From positions 53,262-60,058 of the forward strand of contig PASL01000011.1 in the NCBI GenBank assembly GCA_002712125.1: DNA of 6,797 bases. Direction: 5' to 3'. Source of the DNA: Chloroflexota bacterium (GTDB lineage Bacteria; Chloroflexota; Dehalococcoidia; Lucifugimonadales; Lucifugimonadaceae). Made by a program: the position numbers and the translations under genes. The stretch's first letter is position 1. The number at the start of each line of letters is the position of its first letter. A model generated the notes under the pieces. That model saw only the letters and a program-made list of their open reading frames with translations. It was not told where the DNA came from and did no database searches. Below, one piece after another: positions 1 to 5,751 of the stretch.

Positions 1-980
1 CCAAAAGAGTTTTGAAAGAAGTTAGCTATACTCGATATAAAACTTCCTGACCCATCATTAAAATAACTAGCTACCACTGATGGAAATATTAATATTGAAA
101 AAGCAAATATTAGAGGTATCATACCTGCGGCATTAACTCTTAGAGGAATATTAGTTGCACCAGATTGTCTATACATTTGCCCCCCTCTAAAAACACTCCT
201 ACCATACTGGACTGGTATTTTTCGTTGTGCTTCTGCAAAATAAACAATCAAATATATTATTACTATAGCTATTACAACCAACATAACTACTTGAAAAGTT
301 TGTTCACGAAGTAGCCATAATTGACCCACAACTTGAGGTAAAGTTGACACTATTCCTGCAAAAATAATCATAGAAATACCATTTCCAATACCTTTTTCAG
401 TCACCAACTCACCCATCCATACAAGCAACATTGTTCCAGCTGTCATAGCTGTAAGTATGGCTATCGTATTAAGGGTATTAGAACCACCAAATCCAATGCC
501 AGATATTGCAGAACCACTCTGGGATAAAAACCCACCAGCAAATAAATTTAATTGACCATATCCTTGAAGAAACGCTAATGGAACAGTAAGGTAGTGGGTA
601 TATCTGTTGATAGCCTGTCTACCAGCATCACCCTCCTGTGAAAGATTCTTTAATGTAGGGATGATTGGAGTTAGAATCTGCAAAATAATAGAGGCCGTTA
701 TATATGGATATACACCAAGAGCAGCTATGGAAAGATTCCTCAGGGCACCACCTGAAAATAGGTCTAAAAATCCAAGTAGTGGGTTTGCTTCAAAAGCGGC
801 TGCTAGAGCATCCCTATCAACACCTGGCACAGGTACATGAGCAAAAAATCTAAACAAAATAAGTATAAATAATGTAAAAAGTATTCTATATCTAAGATCA
901 GGAATACCCCAAGCATCTACAGCAGCCTTAAATAATGCTGGTATAGGAGATTTTGTACTTTGATTAGTTGAGGTAGTCAT
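1..980 (-). CDS. secY: Protein translocase subunit SecY, partial (3' end beyond window)
   Basis: SecY is the pore-forming inner-membrane subunit of the SecYEG translocon, which passes unfolded proteins across or into the membrane. I translated this frame by hand from the ATG at 980; it stays open for 326 codons to the window edge, so the C-terminal quarter or so is missing. Visible landmarks are the first membrane segment near residues 32-46, the plug/TM2 region with FSGGALRN (76-82) and GVYPYITASIILQ (89-101), the second family signature LVWMGELVTEKGIGNGIS (186-203), and the basic cytosolic loop after TM6 (about 250-280, AQRKIPVQYGRS), which in the family contacts ribosome and SecA. Hydrophobic segments also occur near 131-150, 170-188, 202-222, 228-249 and 283-305. 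It follows rplO by 3 nt in the same frame, the usual end of the spc operon. No Shine-Dalgarno is well placed before the ATG, suggesting coupling to rplO translation. Identity is certain. Confidence 0.97.
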   Translation of the reverse strand, partial: MTTSTNQSTKSPIPALFKAAVDAWGIPDLRYRILFTLFILILFRFFAHVPVPGVDRDALAAAFEANPLLGFLDLFSGGALRNLSIAALGVYPYITASIILQILTPIIPTLKNLSQEGDAGRQAINRYTHYLTVPLAFLQGYGQLNLFAGGFLSQSGSAISGIGFGGSNTLNTIAILTAMTAGTMLLVWMGELVTEKGIGNGISMIIFAGIVSTLPQVVGQLWLLREQTFQVVMLVVIAIVIIYLIVYFAEAQRKIPVQYGRSVFRGGQMYRQSGATNIPLRVNAAGMIPLIFAFSILIFPSVVASYFNDGSGSFISSIANFFQNSF

Positions 981-983
981 AAA

Positions 984-1433
984 TTATTTTTTTTTCTCTT
1001 CATCTATAATAGTTACAGAGCCTCCTAAGGACTCTATTTGTTCTTTTGCAGATTTACTGAAATGATTTGCAGTAACGTTGAGTTTTTTACTTAGTTTACC
1101 ACTAGCTAAAATTTTAAGTTTTTGTTTTTTATTTTTAATAATATTTTTCTCTATCAATATTTCTTTTGAAATATTATCTCCATCATTAAATTGGTTCAAG
1201 ATATCTAAGTTGACAAGAGAGTACTTTGTTTTAAAAATATTATTAAAACCTCTCATATGAGGTAATTTTTTAATTAGCGGTAACTGTCCTCCTTCGAAGA
1301 GAAACGGGACACTACCCCTCTGTTTTTGGCCTTTGCTACCACGACCTGAGTATGTACCATGCCCTGAGCCGTTTCCACGCCCAACTCTTTTTCTATTTTT
1401 TTTGTTCGATTTTAGTTGATGTAATCCTGACAT
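984..1433 (-). CDS. rplO: 50S ribosomal protein uL15
   Basis: uL15 is a 50S subunit protein whose extended basic N-terminal arm threads into 23S rRNA. The 149-residue product has the family layout: a Gly/Lys/Arg-rich arm (residues 8-40) with VGRGNGSGHGTYSGRG and KGQKQR, then FEGGQLPLIKKLPHMRGF (46-63), and the C-terminal signature region around VTANHFSKSAKEQIESLGG (120-138). Length is normal. The ATG at 1433 lies 23 nt after rpmD, and AGGA at 1440-1443 sits 6 nt upstream, supporting this start. The HGTYSGRG wording of the arm recalls Chloroflexota proteins from memory. The gene ends in three Lys codons forming a run of nine A (positions 987-995 on this strand), just before the TAA and the secY start. 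Confidence 0.98.
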   Translation of the reverse strand: MSGLHQLKSNKKNRKRVGRGNGSGHGTYSGRGSKGQKQRGSVPFLFEGGQLPLIKKLPHMRGFNNIFKTKYSLVNLDILNQFNDGDNISKEILIEKNIIKNKKQKLKILASGKLSKKLNVTANHFSKSAKEQIESLGGSVTIIDEEKKK

Positions 1434-1456
1434 ATTAAATCCTAATCATTTACCTA

Positions 1457-1639
1457 TTAGTTAACTTGTTCAACAGTAACTAAATGGCTTACTTTTTTTA
1501 TCATACCTATTATATTTGCTGTATCTTCATGCTTCTTAACATGATTAATTTTCCTTAACCCAAGGGCCTTTAATGTTGCCTTTTGATTGGGTTTTATTCC
1601 TATAGAACTTCGTACTTGTTTAATCATTATTTGAGACAT
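1457..1639 (-). CDS. rpmD: 50S ribosomal protein uL30
   Basis: uL30 is a small single-domain 50S protein. From the ATG at 1639 the product is 60 residues (MSQIMIKQVRSSIG...), matching the usual bacterial length of about 60. The signature run ATLKALGLRKINH (22-34) followed by HEDTANIIGMIKKVSHLV is clear. A longer frame starts at 1669 and would add ten charged residues while overlapping rpsE by 23 nt. I prefer 1639 because it follows the rpsE stop by 7 nt, begins at the family's usual position, and has AGAAGG at 1651-1656 about 11 nt upstream, whereas the long form adds only non-family sequence. The stop is a TAA followed directly by TAG, giving tandem stops before rplO. Confidence 0.95.
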   Translation of the reverse strand: MSQIMIKQVRSSIGIKPNQKATLKALGLRKINHVKKHEDTANIIGMIKKVSHLVTVEQVN

Positions 1640-1646
1640 TTTATTC

Positions 1647-2198
1647 TTATCCTTCTCTTCTTTTAGCAATGACAGTTTTAGGATCTCTTAATTGTTCTAA
1701 TGCTGACAACGTAGCTCTAACTATATTTATAGTGTTTGAGGATCCAAATGTTTTGGATAGCACATCCGTCACCCCAACAGCTTCTAAAACTGCACGAACT
1801 CCTCCACCAGCAATTACTCCTGTACCCGGCGCAGCTGGCTTGAGTAAAACTTTTGAACCTGAAAACTTAGTAGTTACCTCATGAGGTATTGTAGGACCAT
1901 TTAATGATATATTATTCATATTTTTTTTCGCGTAAATAGTCCCTTTTCTTACTGCATCGGGAACTGCTGCTGCTGAACCCAAACCTGCTCCAACTTTACC
2001 ATTTCCATCTCCCACAACAACCATAGCGTTAAATGTCAAATTTCTACCACCCTTAACAACTTTTGAAACCCTACGAATCTTTATCACTCTTTCGATGAAT
2101 TGTGATTCTTCTTGATTCCTTTGCCTTCTACGCCTAGAACGACCTGGACGAGAATTATTTTTATCATTTTTTTGTATTTTGTTAGTATCTGTAACCAT
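1647..2198 (-). CDS. rpsE: 30S ribosomal protein uS5
   Basis: uS5 sits at the mRNA entry side of the 30S subunit and takes part in decoding accuracy and mRNA unwinding with uS3 and uS4. The 183-residue protein has a basic, low-complexity N-terminal tail (residues 5-30, Arg/Asn/Lys-rich), then the double-stranded-RNA-binding-like S5 domain starting near [19 protein letters not shown] (33-51) with [12 protein letters not shown] (63-74) and VPDAVRKG (79-86). The C-terminal domain includes [20 protein letters not shown] (121-140) and ends with [12 protein letters not shown]. One detail is a Ser-Ala-Ala run after GLG, where Lys commonly follows. It begins 1 nt after the rplR stop. AAAGGA lies somewhat far upstream (about 13 nt), so coupling to rplR is likely. 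Its last codons supply the ribosome binding site of rpmD. Confidence 0.98.
   Translation of the reverse strand: MVTDTNKIQKNDKNNSRPGRSRRRRQRNQEESQFIERVIKIRRVSKVVKGGRNLTFNAMVVVGDGNGKVGAGLGSAAAVPDAVRKGTIYAKKNMNNISLNGPTIPHEVTTKFSGSKVLLKPAAPGTGVIAGGGVRAVLEAVGVTDVLSKTFGSSNTINIVRATLSALEQLRDPKTVIAKRREG
1651..1656 (-). promoter_or_regulatory. Ribosome binding site of rpmD, supporting the short start
   Basis: AGAAGG on the minus strand is encoded by the last Arg-Glu-Gly codons of rpsE, 11 nt before the ATG at 1639. It lies downstream of the alternative ATG at 1669 and so can serve only the shorter, 60-residue uL30. Confidence 0.65.
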
Positions 2199-2199
2199 A

Positions 2200-2553
2200 T
2201 TAAAAAATCAATCCTTTTGACCTTGCACCATCAGCAAGTGCTTTAACTCGACCGTGAAATTTATAACCTGCTCTATCAAACACAACTTTTTTTACTCCGG
2301 CTGTTTTTGCCTTTTGAGCTAAATCTTCTCCTACTCTAGCTGCTAAATCAATCTTAGAAATATTTCCATCTAAGCTTAATGAGGATGAAGCAACCAATGT
2401 AGTACCTTTTTCATCATCGATTATTTGCGCATGTATATGTTTATTGCTTCTAAAAACAGACAGTCTAGGTTTATCAGATAAACCAGTGATTTTTTTCCTT
2501 ACTCTTCTATGTCTTATATATCTACCTCTAGTATCAAATTTCTTACTTCCCAT
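2200..2553 (-). CDS. rplR: 50S ribosomal protein uL18
   Basis: uL18 binds 5S rRNA and, with uL5, anchors the 5S ribonucleoprotein in the central protuberance of the 50S subunit. The 117-residue product has normal length. It has a basic N-terminus ([13 protein letters not shown], 9-21), the core [19 protein letters not shown] (29-47), and the C-terminal family motif [20 protein letters not shown] (92-111). The ATG at 2553 follows the rplF stop by 1 nt and has the strongest Shine-Dalgarno in the window, AGGAGGT at 2564-2570, embedded in the last codons of rplF. rpsE begins 1 nt after its stop. Confidence 0.98.
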   Translation of the reverse strand: MGSKKFDTRGRYIRHRRVRKKITGLSDKPRLSVFRSNKHIHAQIIDDEKGTTLVASSSLSLDGNISKIDLAARVGEDLAQKAKTAGVKKVVFDRAGYKFHGRVKALADGARSKGLIF

Positions 2554-2554
2554 T

Positions 2555-3103
2555 TTATTGAGTACCTCCTACTGCTGTTTTACCAGCTTTCCTTCGAATA
2601 ACTTCATCTGAATACTTAATTCCTTTTCCTGTGTATGGATTAGGTGGTCGAAATTTTCTGATTATTGCAGCTTGTTGCCCAACAGATTGTTTATCTGATC
2701 CAGTAATAATAATTAAATTTTGTCCTTCTGTCTTAAGTTGATTCTTTTCTAAGGGATCTATTAGTATCGGATGAGAAAAACCAACATTCATTTCTAAACC
2801 TTTTCCTTTTTGTTGAACCCTGTATCCAGTACCAATCAACTCAAGCCTTTTCTCAAAACCTTCATTACATCCAATAACCATATTATTAATAAGGCTTCTT
2901 GAGAGACCATGAAGTGCCCTTATGTTAGGGTCATCGCTAGCTCTTTTTACACTAATCTTATCAGAAGAAATATCCACCGTTATTTTTTCAGGCAAAATAT
3001 ATTCTAAAGTGCCATTCTTGCCATTAACTGTAAGAACATTTTTATTTATTTCCGCTTTTATTCCTTCTGGAATATTAATTATCTGTTTTCCTATTCGAGA
3101 CAT
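2555..3103 (-). CDS. rplF: 50S ribosomal protein uL6
   Basis: uL6 lies near the factor-binding side of the 50S subunit, by the sarcin-ricin loop and the base of the L7/L12 stalk. The 182-residue protein begins [15 protein letters not shown], as is usual, and shows two repeated alpha/beta domains (about 1-80 and 83-175). The linker region has [14 protein letters not shown] (82-95), and the C-terminal signature is [16 protein letters not shown] (152-167). The gene follows rpsH by 31 nt, the longest gap in the window, with AAGGAG at 3116-3121 about 12 nt before the ATG. Nothing unusual in domain structure. The final codons (V-G-G-T-Q) double as the ribosome binding site of rplR. Confidence 0.98.
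   Translation of the reverse strand: MSRIGKQIINIPEGIKAEINKNVLTVNGKNGTLEYILPEKITVDISSDKISVKRASDDPNIRALHGLSRSLINNMVIGCNEGFEKRLELIGTGYRVQQKGKGLEMNVGFSHPILIDPLEKNQLKTEGQNLIIITGSDKQSVGQQAAIIRKFRPPNPYTGKGIKYSDEVIRRKAGKTAVGGTQ
2564..2570 (-). promoter_or_regulatory. Ribosome binding site of rplR, encoded within the rplF C-terminus
   Basis: AGGAGGT, the closest match to the full anti-Shine-Dalgarno complement in the window, lies 10 nt before the rplR ATG. It is read as part of the Val-Gly-Gly codons near the end of uL6. Confidence 0.88.
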
Positions 3104-3115
3104 ATTTTACTCGCA

Positions 3116-3121
3116 CTCCTT
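3116..3121 (-). promoter_or_regulatory. Ribosome binding site of rplF
   Basis: AAGGAG lies in the 31-nt rpsH-rplF gap, 12 nt before the rplF ATG. The spacing is long but the match is strong, and it is the only well-matched site in the window lying outside an upstream coding region. Confidence 0.75.
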
Positions 3122-3134
3122 AAACATAAAGTAT

Positions 3135-3536
3135 TTACCATACATAAAATAATAATTCTCCACCTAAACCTTGATTTCTAGCATCATGACCCGTCAGTAT
3201 ACCCTTAGAAGTAGACAAAAAAGCTGTTGCTATACCTCCAAAATACCTTGGTATTTCGTTTTTACCAACATATACTCTAAGTCCCGGCTTACTAACACGC
3301 TTCAAGCCCATAATTGCAGGTGTGTTATCATCAAAATATTTTAATTTAACACTAAGTACTTTTTCTGCTACGGAGTCACCCTTGGAATTCATATCCGAAA
3401 TAAAACCTTCTTTTTTAAGAATTTCAAGTATAGATTTCTTAATTTTTGAATCAGGTATTTCAACATTCTCGTGCCTAGACATAGTAGCATTTCGAATTCT
3501 TGTAATCATATCTGCAATAGGATCATTAATTGACAA
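3135..3536 (-). CDS. rpsH: 30S ribosomal protein uS8 (TTG start)
   Basis: uS8 binds the central domain of 16S rRNA and is a primary 30S assembly protein; in E. coli it also represses spc translation by binding mRNA near rplE. The 133-residue product matches family length. It has the N-terminal DPIADMITRIRNA (5-17), LKRVSKPGLRVY (78-89), and the C-terminal signature STSKGILTGHDARNQG (108-123) then GGELLFYVW to the end. The first codon is TTG at 3536. The in-frame upstream codons back to a TAA contain no start codon, and the next ATG (codon 10) would remove the conserved DPIAD. AAGGAA at 3546-3551, 9 nt away, supports TTG. The gene starts 1 nt after the rpsN stop. Whether it autoregulates here cannot be seen. 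Confidence 0.97.
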   Translation of the reverse strand: MSINDPIADMITRIRNATMSRHENVEIPDSKIKKSILEILKKEGFISDMNSKGDSVAEKVLSVKLKYFDDNTPAIMGLKRVSKPGLRVYVGKNEIPRYFGGIATAFLSTSKGILTGHDARNQGLGGELLFYVW

Positions 3537-3537
3537 T

Positions 3538-3843
3538 TTACAAACTTCCTTTTCTTACGCCAGGAAGTTCACCTTCCAAGGCTAGTTTTCTAAAAGTTAT
3601 CCTAGACAAGCCAAAATATCTCATATACCCTCTTGGCCTCCCAGTAACAGAGCACCTGTTTCTTAATCTATTCGGAGAAGAATTTTTTGGTAATTTTGCT
3701 AATTCCTGTCTTGCAGAGAACCTTTCTTCTGGAGTAAGTGACATATCAAGAGAAATTTTTCTTAACTCAAGACGCCTTTGTATATGCGAATCAACAAGTT
3801 TCTTTCTCTTTTTTTCTCTTTCTAACATAGATCTTTTAGCCAA
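3538..3843 (-). CDS. rpsN: 30S ribosomal protein uS14, zinc-independent long form (TTG start)
   Basis: uS14 is a late-assembling protein of the 30S head. The 101-residue length, and a region with only one Cys (C64 in [13 protein letters not shown], 61-73) instead of two CxxC pairs, identify the long C-minus form that folds without zinc. The central insert (about residues 25-50, including [18 protein letters not shown]) is also typical of the long form. The C-terminus has [13 protein letters not shown] and ends LPGVRKGSL. The start codon is TTG at 3843, giving the canonical opening M-A-K-R-S. AGGAG at 3850-3854 is 6 nt upstream and overlaps the rplE stop, and no ATG or GTG lies between. An ATG at codon 6 would be 21 nt from that site and would drop conserved residues. 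Confidence 0.97.
   Translation of the reverse strand: MAKRSMLEREKKRKKLVDSHIQRRLELRKISLDMSLTPEERFSARQELAKLPKNSSPNRLRNRCSVTGRPRGYMRYFGLSRITFRKLALEGELPGVRKGSL
3546..3551 (-). promoter_or_regulatory. Ribosome binding site of rpsH, deciding its TTG start
   Basis: AAGGAA on the minus strand lies within the end of rpsN, 9 nt before the TTG at 3536. No alternative start codon exists between it and the conserved N-terminus of uS8. Confidence 0.82.
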
Positions 3844-3849
3844 GTAATT

Positions 3850-3854
3850 CTCCT
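3850..3854 (-). promoter_or_regulatory. Ribosome binding site of rpsN, deciding its TTG start
   Basis: AGGAG on the minus strand ends 6 nt before the TTG at 3843. It overlaps the rplE TAG stop, so terminating ribosomes are placed at the next start. It is well spaced only for the TTG, not for the ATG at codon 6. Confidence 0.85.
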
Positions 3855-4536
3855 AATCTTCTAATTTTATAAACGGCATACCTAATAATTCGAATAATCT
3901 CATGCCTTCTTCATCTGAATTAGCTGAATTAACCAAAATTATCTGTAAGCCTCTCATTTTATCAATTTCATTATAATCAATCTCTGGAAATGTAGATTGG
4001 TCTCTCATACCTAAGGAATAATTTCCTCTACCATCGAATCCCGATCTTTTAATTCCTCGAAAATCCCTTACTCTGGGCAGAGCAATATTAACCAGCCTGT
4101 CATAAAATTGCCACATCCTTTTGCCCCTTAAAGTTACACTAGTTCCAATGACTGAACCTTCTCTTAATTTAAAATTAGCAATGGATACTTTAGCACGATT
4201 TTGCTTAGGCTTTTGACCTGTTATTTTCATCAAGTCATTATTAGCAGCATTCAAGGCTGAATTACTATCAAGGGCCTCTCCAATACCAATATTTACTACT
4301 ATTTTTTTAATAGTAGGTACTTGCATTGGATTCTTATAACCAAATTCTTTTTTTAATATAGGGACCACCTCATCAATATAGATTTTTTTCACCCTAGGAA
4401 CATCAACAATTATAGGTATTTTTTCTATTTTTTTAGCAGCTTTCTTTGCTGTAGCTTTCTTTGCTGTAGCTTTCTTTGCTGTAGCTTTCTTTGCTGTAGT
4501 TTTCTTTGCTGTAGTTTTCTTTTTATCTTCTACCAC
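3853..4536 (-). CDS. rplE: 50S ribosomal protein uL5 with N-terminal Lys/Ala/Thr repeat tail (GTG start)
   Basis: uL5 binds 5S rRNA in the central protuberance, forms the B1b bridge to the 30S head and contacts P-site tRNA. The body is standard: EVVPILKKEFGYKNPMQVP (56-74), KIVVNIGIGEA (83-93), LREGSVIGTSVTLRGKRMW (127-145), LPRVRDFRGI and the C-terminus ELLGMPFIKLED. The unusual part is residues 1-48: an acidic start, then a (T/A)TAKK pentapeptide array (8-32), KKIEK, and a short hydrophobic linker. The remaining 179 residues equal the length of E. coli L5. The GTG at 4536 is the first possible start after an in-frame TGA and has AGGA (4546-4549) 9 nt upstream, overlapping rplX by 14 nt. A second in-frame GTG at 4392 (codon 49) would give a tail-less protein but has no evident Shine-Dalgarno. 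Identity is certain; the tail being translated is likely. Confidence 0.96.
   Translation of the reverse strand: MVEDKKKTTAKKTTAKKATAKKATAKKATAKKAAKKIEKIPIIVDVPRVKKIYIDEVVPILKKEFGYKNPMQVPTIKKIVVNIGIGEALDSNSALNAANNDLMKITGQKPKQNRAKVSIANFKLREGSVIGTSVTLRGKRMWQFYDRLVNIALPRVRDFRGIKRSGFDGRGNYSLGMRDQSTFPEIDYNEIDKMRGLQIILVNSANSDEEGMRLFELLGMPFIKLED
4439..4513 (-). repeat. 15-bp tandem repeat inside rplE (five units)
   Basis: Five head-to-tail 15-bp units begin at 4439, 4454, 4469, 4484 and 4499 (plus-strand unit GCTTTCTTTGCTGTA). The first four are identical and the fifth differs by one base (C to T at its second position); a degraded sixth begins at 4514. The period is a multiple of three, so each unit adds one pentapeptide (T/A)TAKK to the uL5 tail without shifting frame. 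Near-perfect identity at DNA level suggests recent expansion by slippage or recombination. Confidence 0.95.
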
Positions 4537-4834
4537 TCTTCACCATCCTAACTTTTGAACCATCTTCTAACTTTTTTTTATAAACCCTACCTGATTTACC
4601 AGTTTCTGGATCAACCAACAACAGATTAGATATATGTATTGGAGATTCACCTTTTACAATTCCCGTTTGAGATACTCCAGGACGTGCCTTAATATGCCTT
4701 GTTGATATGTTTACACCTTCGACAACAGCTTGATTTTTTGAGGTTATCACCCGGATTACATTTCCTTTTTTGCCTTTATCTTTTCCTGCTATCACTAGAA
4801 CTTGATCATCTTTCTTAATTTTTATTTTTCCCAT
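4523..4834 (-). CDS. rplX: 50S ribosomal protein uL24
   Basis: uL24 is an early 50S assembly initiator located near the peptide exit tunnel. The 103-residue protein begins [20 protein letters not shown], leading into the KOW RNA-binding motif (about 9-36), with GNVIRVI following. It continues with VEGVNISTRHIK, the IHISNLLLVDPETGK segment, and a basic C-terminus. There is no cysteine cluster in the C-terminal region. The ATG overlaps the rplN stop by one base (TAATG) and has GGAGGT at 4841-4846, 6 nt upstream, one of the best ribosome binding sites in the window. Its last 14 nt overlap the rplE start. Confidence 0.98.
   Translation of the reverse strand: MGKIKIKKDDQVLVIAGKDKGKKGNVIRVITSKNQAVVEGVNISTRHIKARPGVSQTGIVKGESPIHISNLLLVDPETGKSGRVYKKKLEDGSKVRMVKSGRR
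4546..4549 (-). promoter_or_regulatory. Ribosome binding site of rplE (GTG start)
   Basis: AGGA on the minus strand, inside the end of rplX, is 9 nt before the GTG at 4536. This favours translation of the long uL5 form with its repeat tail over the internal GTG at 4392. Confidence 0.65.
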
Positions 4835-5202
4835 TATAAAACCTCCGGAGCTAGCGAAACTATTCTCATAAATTGTTTATTTCTTAGCTCTCTTGCAACA
4901 GGACCAAATATTCTTGTTCCTCTAGGGTTTTGATCCTCACCAATGATAACGCATGCATTATCATCAAATCTAATATAGGAACCGTCTGGCCGCTTAACCT
5001 CCTTAGACGTTCTGACTACAACAGCCTTTACAACCTCATGCATTTTCACGTTTCCACCTGGTTGTGCGTCCTTAACAGCACATGTAATCACATCCCCAAG
5101 TGATGCATAGGCCCTAGAACCACCTCCAGTTATGTTTATACATAAGACTTCTCTTGCCCCTGAATTATCTGCTACTTTTAGTCGAGTTTCTCTCTGAATC
5201 AT
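4834..5202 (-). CDS. rplN: 50S ribosomal protein uL14
   Basis: uL14 lies at the subunit interface of the 50S, contacting 16S rRNA in bridges B5/B8, and is the docking site for the silencing factor RsfS. At 122 residues it has exactly the common bacterial length and is highly conserved: [18 protein letters not shown] (1-18), [17 protein letters not shown] (34-50), then [19 protein letters not shown], and [20 protein letters not shown] (80-99). It ends with the [19 protein letters not shown] helix and tail. The ATG at 5202 lies 8 nt after the rpsQ TAG and is preceded by an AGGTAGG stretch. Nothing unusual. Confidence 0.99.
   Translation of the reverse strand: MIQRETRLKVADNSGAREVLCINITGGGSRAYASLGDVITCAVKDAQPGGNVKMHEVVKAVVVRTSKEVKRPDGSYIRFDDNACVIIGEDQNPRGTRIFGPVARELRNKQFMRIVSLAPEVL
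4841..4846 (-). promoter_or_regulatory. Ribosome binding site of rplX
   Basis: GGAGGT lies 6 nt before the rplX ATG, within the last codons of rplN. Together with the TAATG overlap it indicates tight coupling of uL14 and uL24 synthesis. Confidence 0.85.
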
Positions 5203-5210
5203 TTTCCTAC

Positions 5211-5501
5211 CTATAATTTCTTTTCTTCGTCAATTGATACTTCTTCATAATCAACTTTTTCTAAAATTTCAACAACTCTCCATCTTTTAGTTTTGGAATA
5301 TGGCCTTGTCTCTTCAATTAACACTTTATCGCCTATAGTTGCACTGTTTAATTCATCATGTGCTACAAATTTAGTTAGCTTTCTTCTAGATTTTTTATAG
5401 ATCCTATCTTTTTGAAGCCATGATACTCCTACGACAACGGTTTTGTCATTCTTGCCAGACATTACGAATCCTGTTTGAGTTTTACGTGCCACTTGTGCCA
5501 T
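5211..5501 (-). CDS. rpsQ: 30S ribosomal protein uS17
   Basis: uS17 is a primary 16S rRNA-binding protein with an OB fold in the lower 30S body. The 96-residue product shows [19 protein letters not shown] (6-24), the basic loop [16 protein letters not shown] (35-50), and the signature [18 protein letters not shown] (57-74). An acidic tail ([13 protein letters not shown]) makes it slightly longer than many homologues of about 80-90 residues. The start is not fully settled. The ATG at 5501 overlaps rpmC by 20 nt and has TAAGG directly against it, too close to act as its own site. A GTG at 5492 (codon 4) has AAGGA 8 nt upstream and would give a protein shorter by three residues. Identity is unaffected. 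Confidence 0.97.
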   Translation of the reverse strand: MAQVARKTQTGFVMSGKNDKTVVVGVSWLQKDRIYKKSRRKLTKFVAHDELNSATIGDKVLIEETRPYSKTKRWRVVEILEKVDYEEVSIDEEKKL

Positions 5502-5751
5502 CCTTATCTTCTACTGAAGAACCATCTTGTTCGATTGTTTGAATTCCTGAATTTAGTTGTGCTGTAATCTTTCTTTCGTTGATTACAGTATTAATCCTTG
5601 CGATGATTTTTTTTGTCTTTCCAATTTCATTAGTATTAGTAAGTTGCAATGTAGCCTTACTAAACCTTAAGTTCATTAGAGCTTTATGTTGTTCTACTAA
5701 CTCTTTACTCAGGTCAGCATTATTAAGTTGTCGAATTTCATCAATGTTCAT
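5482..5751 (-). CDS. rpmC: 50S ribosomal protein uL29 with acidic C-terminal extension
   Basis: uL29 is a small helical-hairpin 50S protein beside the exit tunnel, where it helps form the docking area for trigger factor and SRP together with uL23. The core (about 1-65) is clear: MNIDEIRQLNNADLSKEL, the signature LMNLRFSKATLQLTNTNEIG (25-44), then KIIARINTVINERK. At 89 residues it is longer than the usual 60-70. The extra C-terminal part (about 66-89) is polar and acidic ([15 protein letters not shown]), probably disordered, and its last 20 nt overlap the rpsQ frame. The ATG overlaps the rplP stop by one base (TAATG), with AAGGAG at 5764-5769 some 12 nt upstream. Confidence 0.97.
   Translation of the reverse strand: MNIDEIRQLNNADLSKELVEQHKALMNLRFSKATLQLTNTNEIGKTKKIIARINTVINERKITAQLNSGIQTIEQDGSSVEDKDGTSGT

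Noticed and set aside
607..840. Plus-strand frame of 77 codons opposite secY
   Set aside because: It lies wholly antisense to a clear SecY reading frame, shows no recognisable domain, and its sequence is explained as the complement of conserved SecY codons.
1078..1260. Short hydrophobic plus-strand frame that could pass as a small membrane protein
   Set aside because: It is antisense to rplO, whose Lys-rich codons yield Phe/Leu when complemented; no supporting context.
3104..3134. The 31-nt rpsH-rplF gap as a possible terminator or internal promoter
   Set aside because: No inverted repeat followed by a T-run is seen on the coding strand, and it is too short for a convincing promoter; it holds the rplF ribosome binding site.
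3530..3847. Plus-strand frame of 105 codons opposite rpsN
   Set aside because: Almost exactly mirrors uS14 on the opposite strand; no family resemblance and no operon context on that strand.
4439..4525. Tandem repeat considered as a CRISPR-like or regulatory iteron array
   Set aside because: Units are contiguous 15-mers without spacers, lie in frame inside rplE and encode pentapeptides, so a coding minisatellite explains them.
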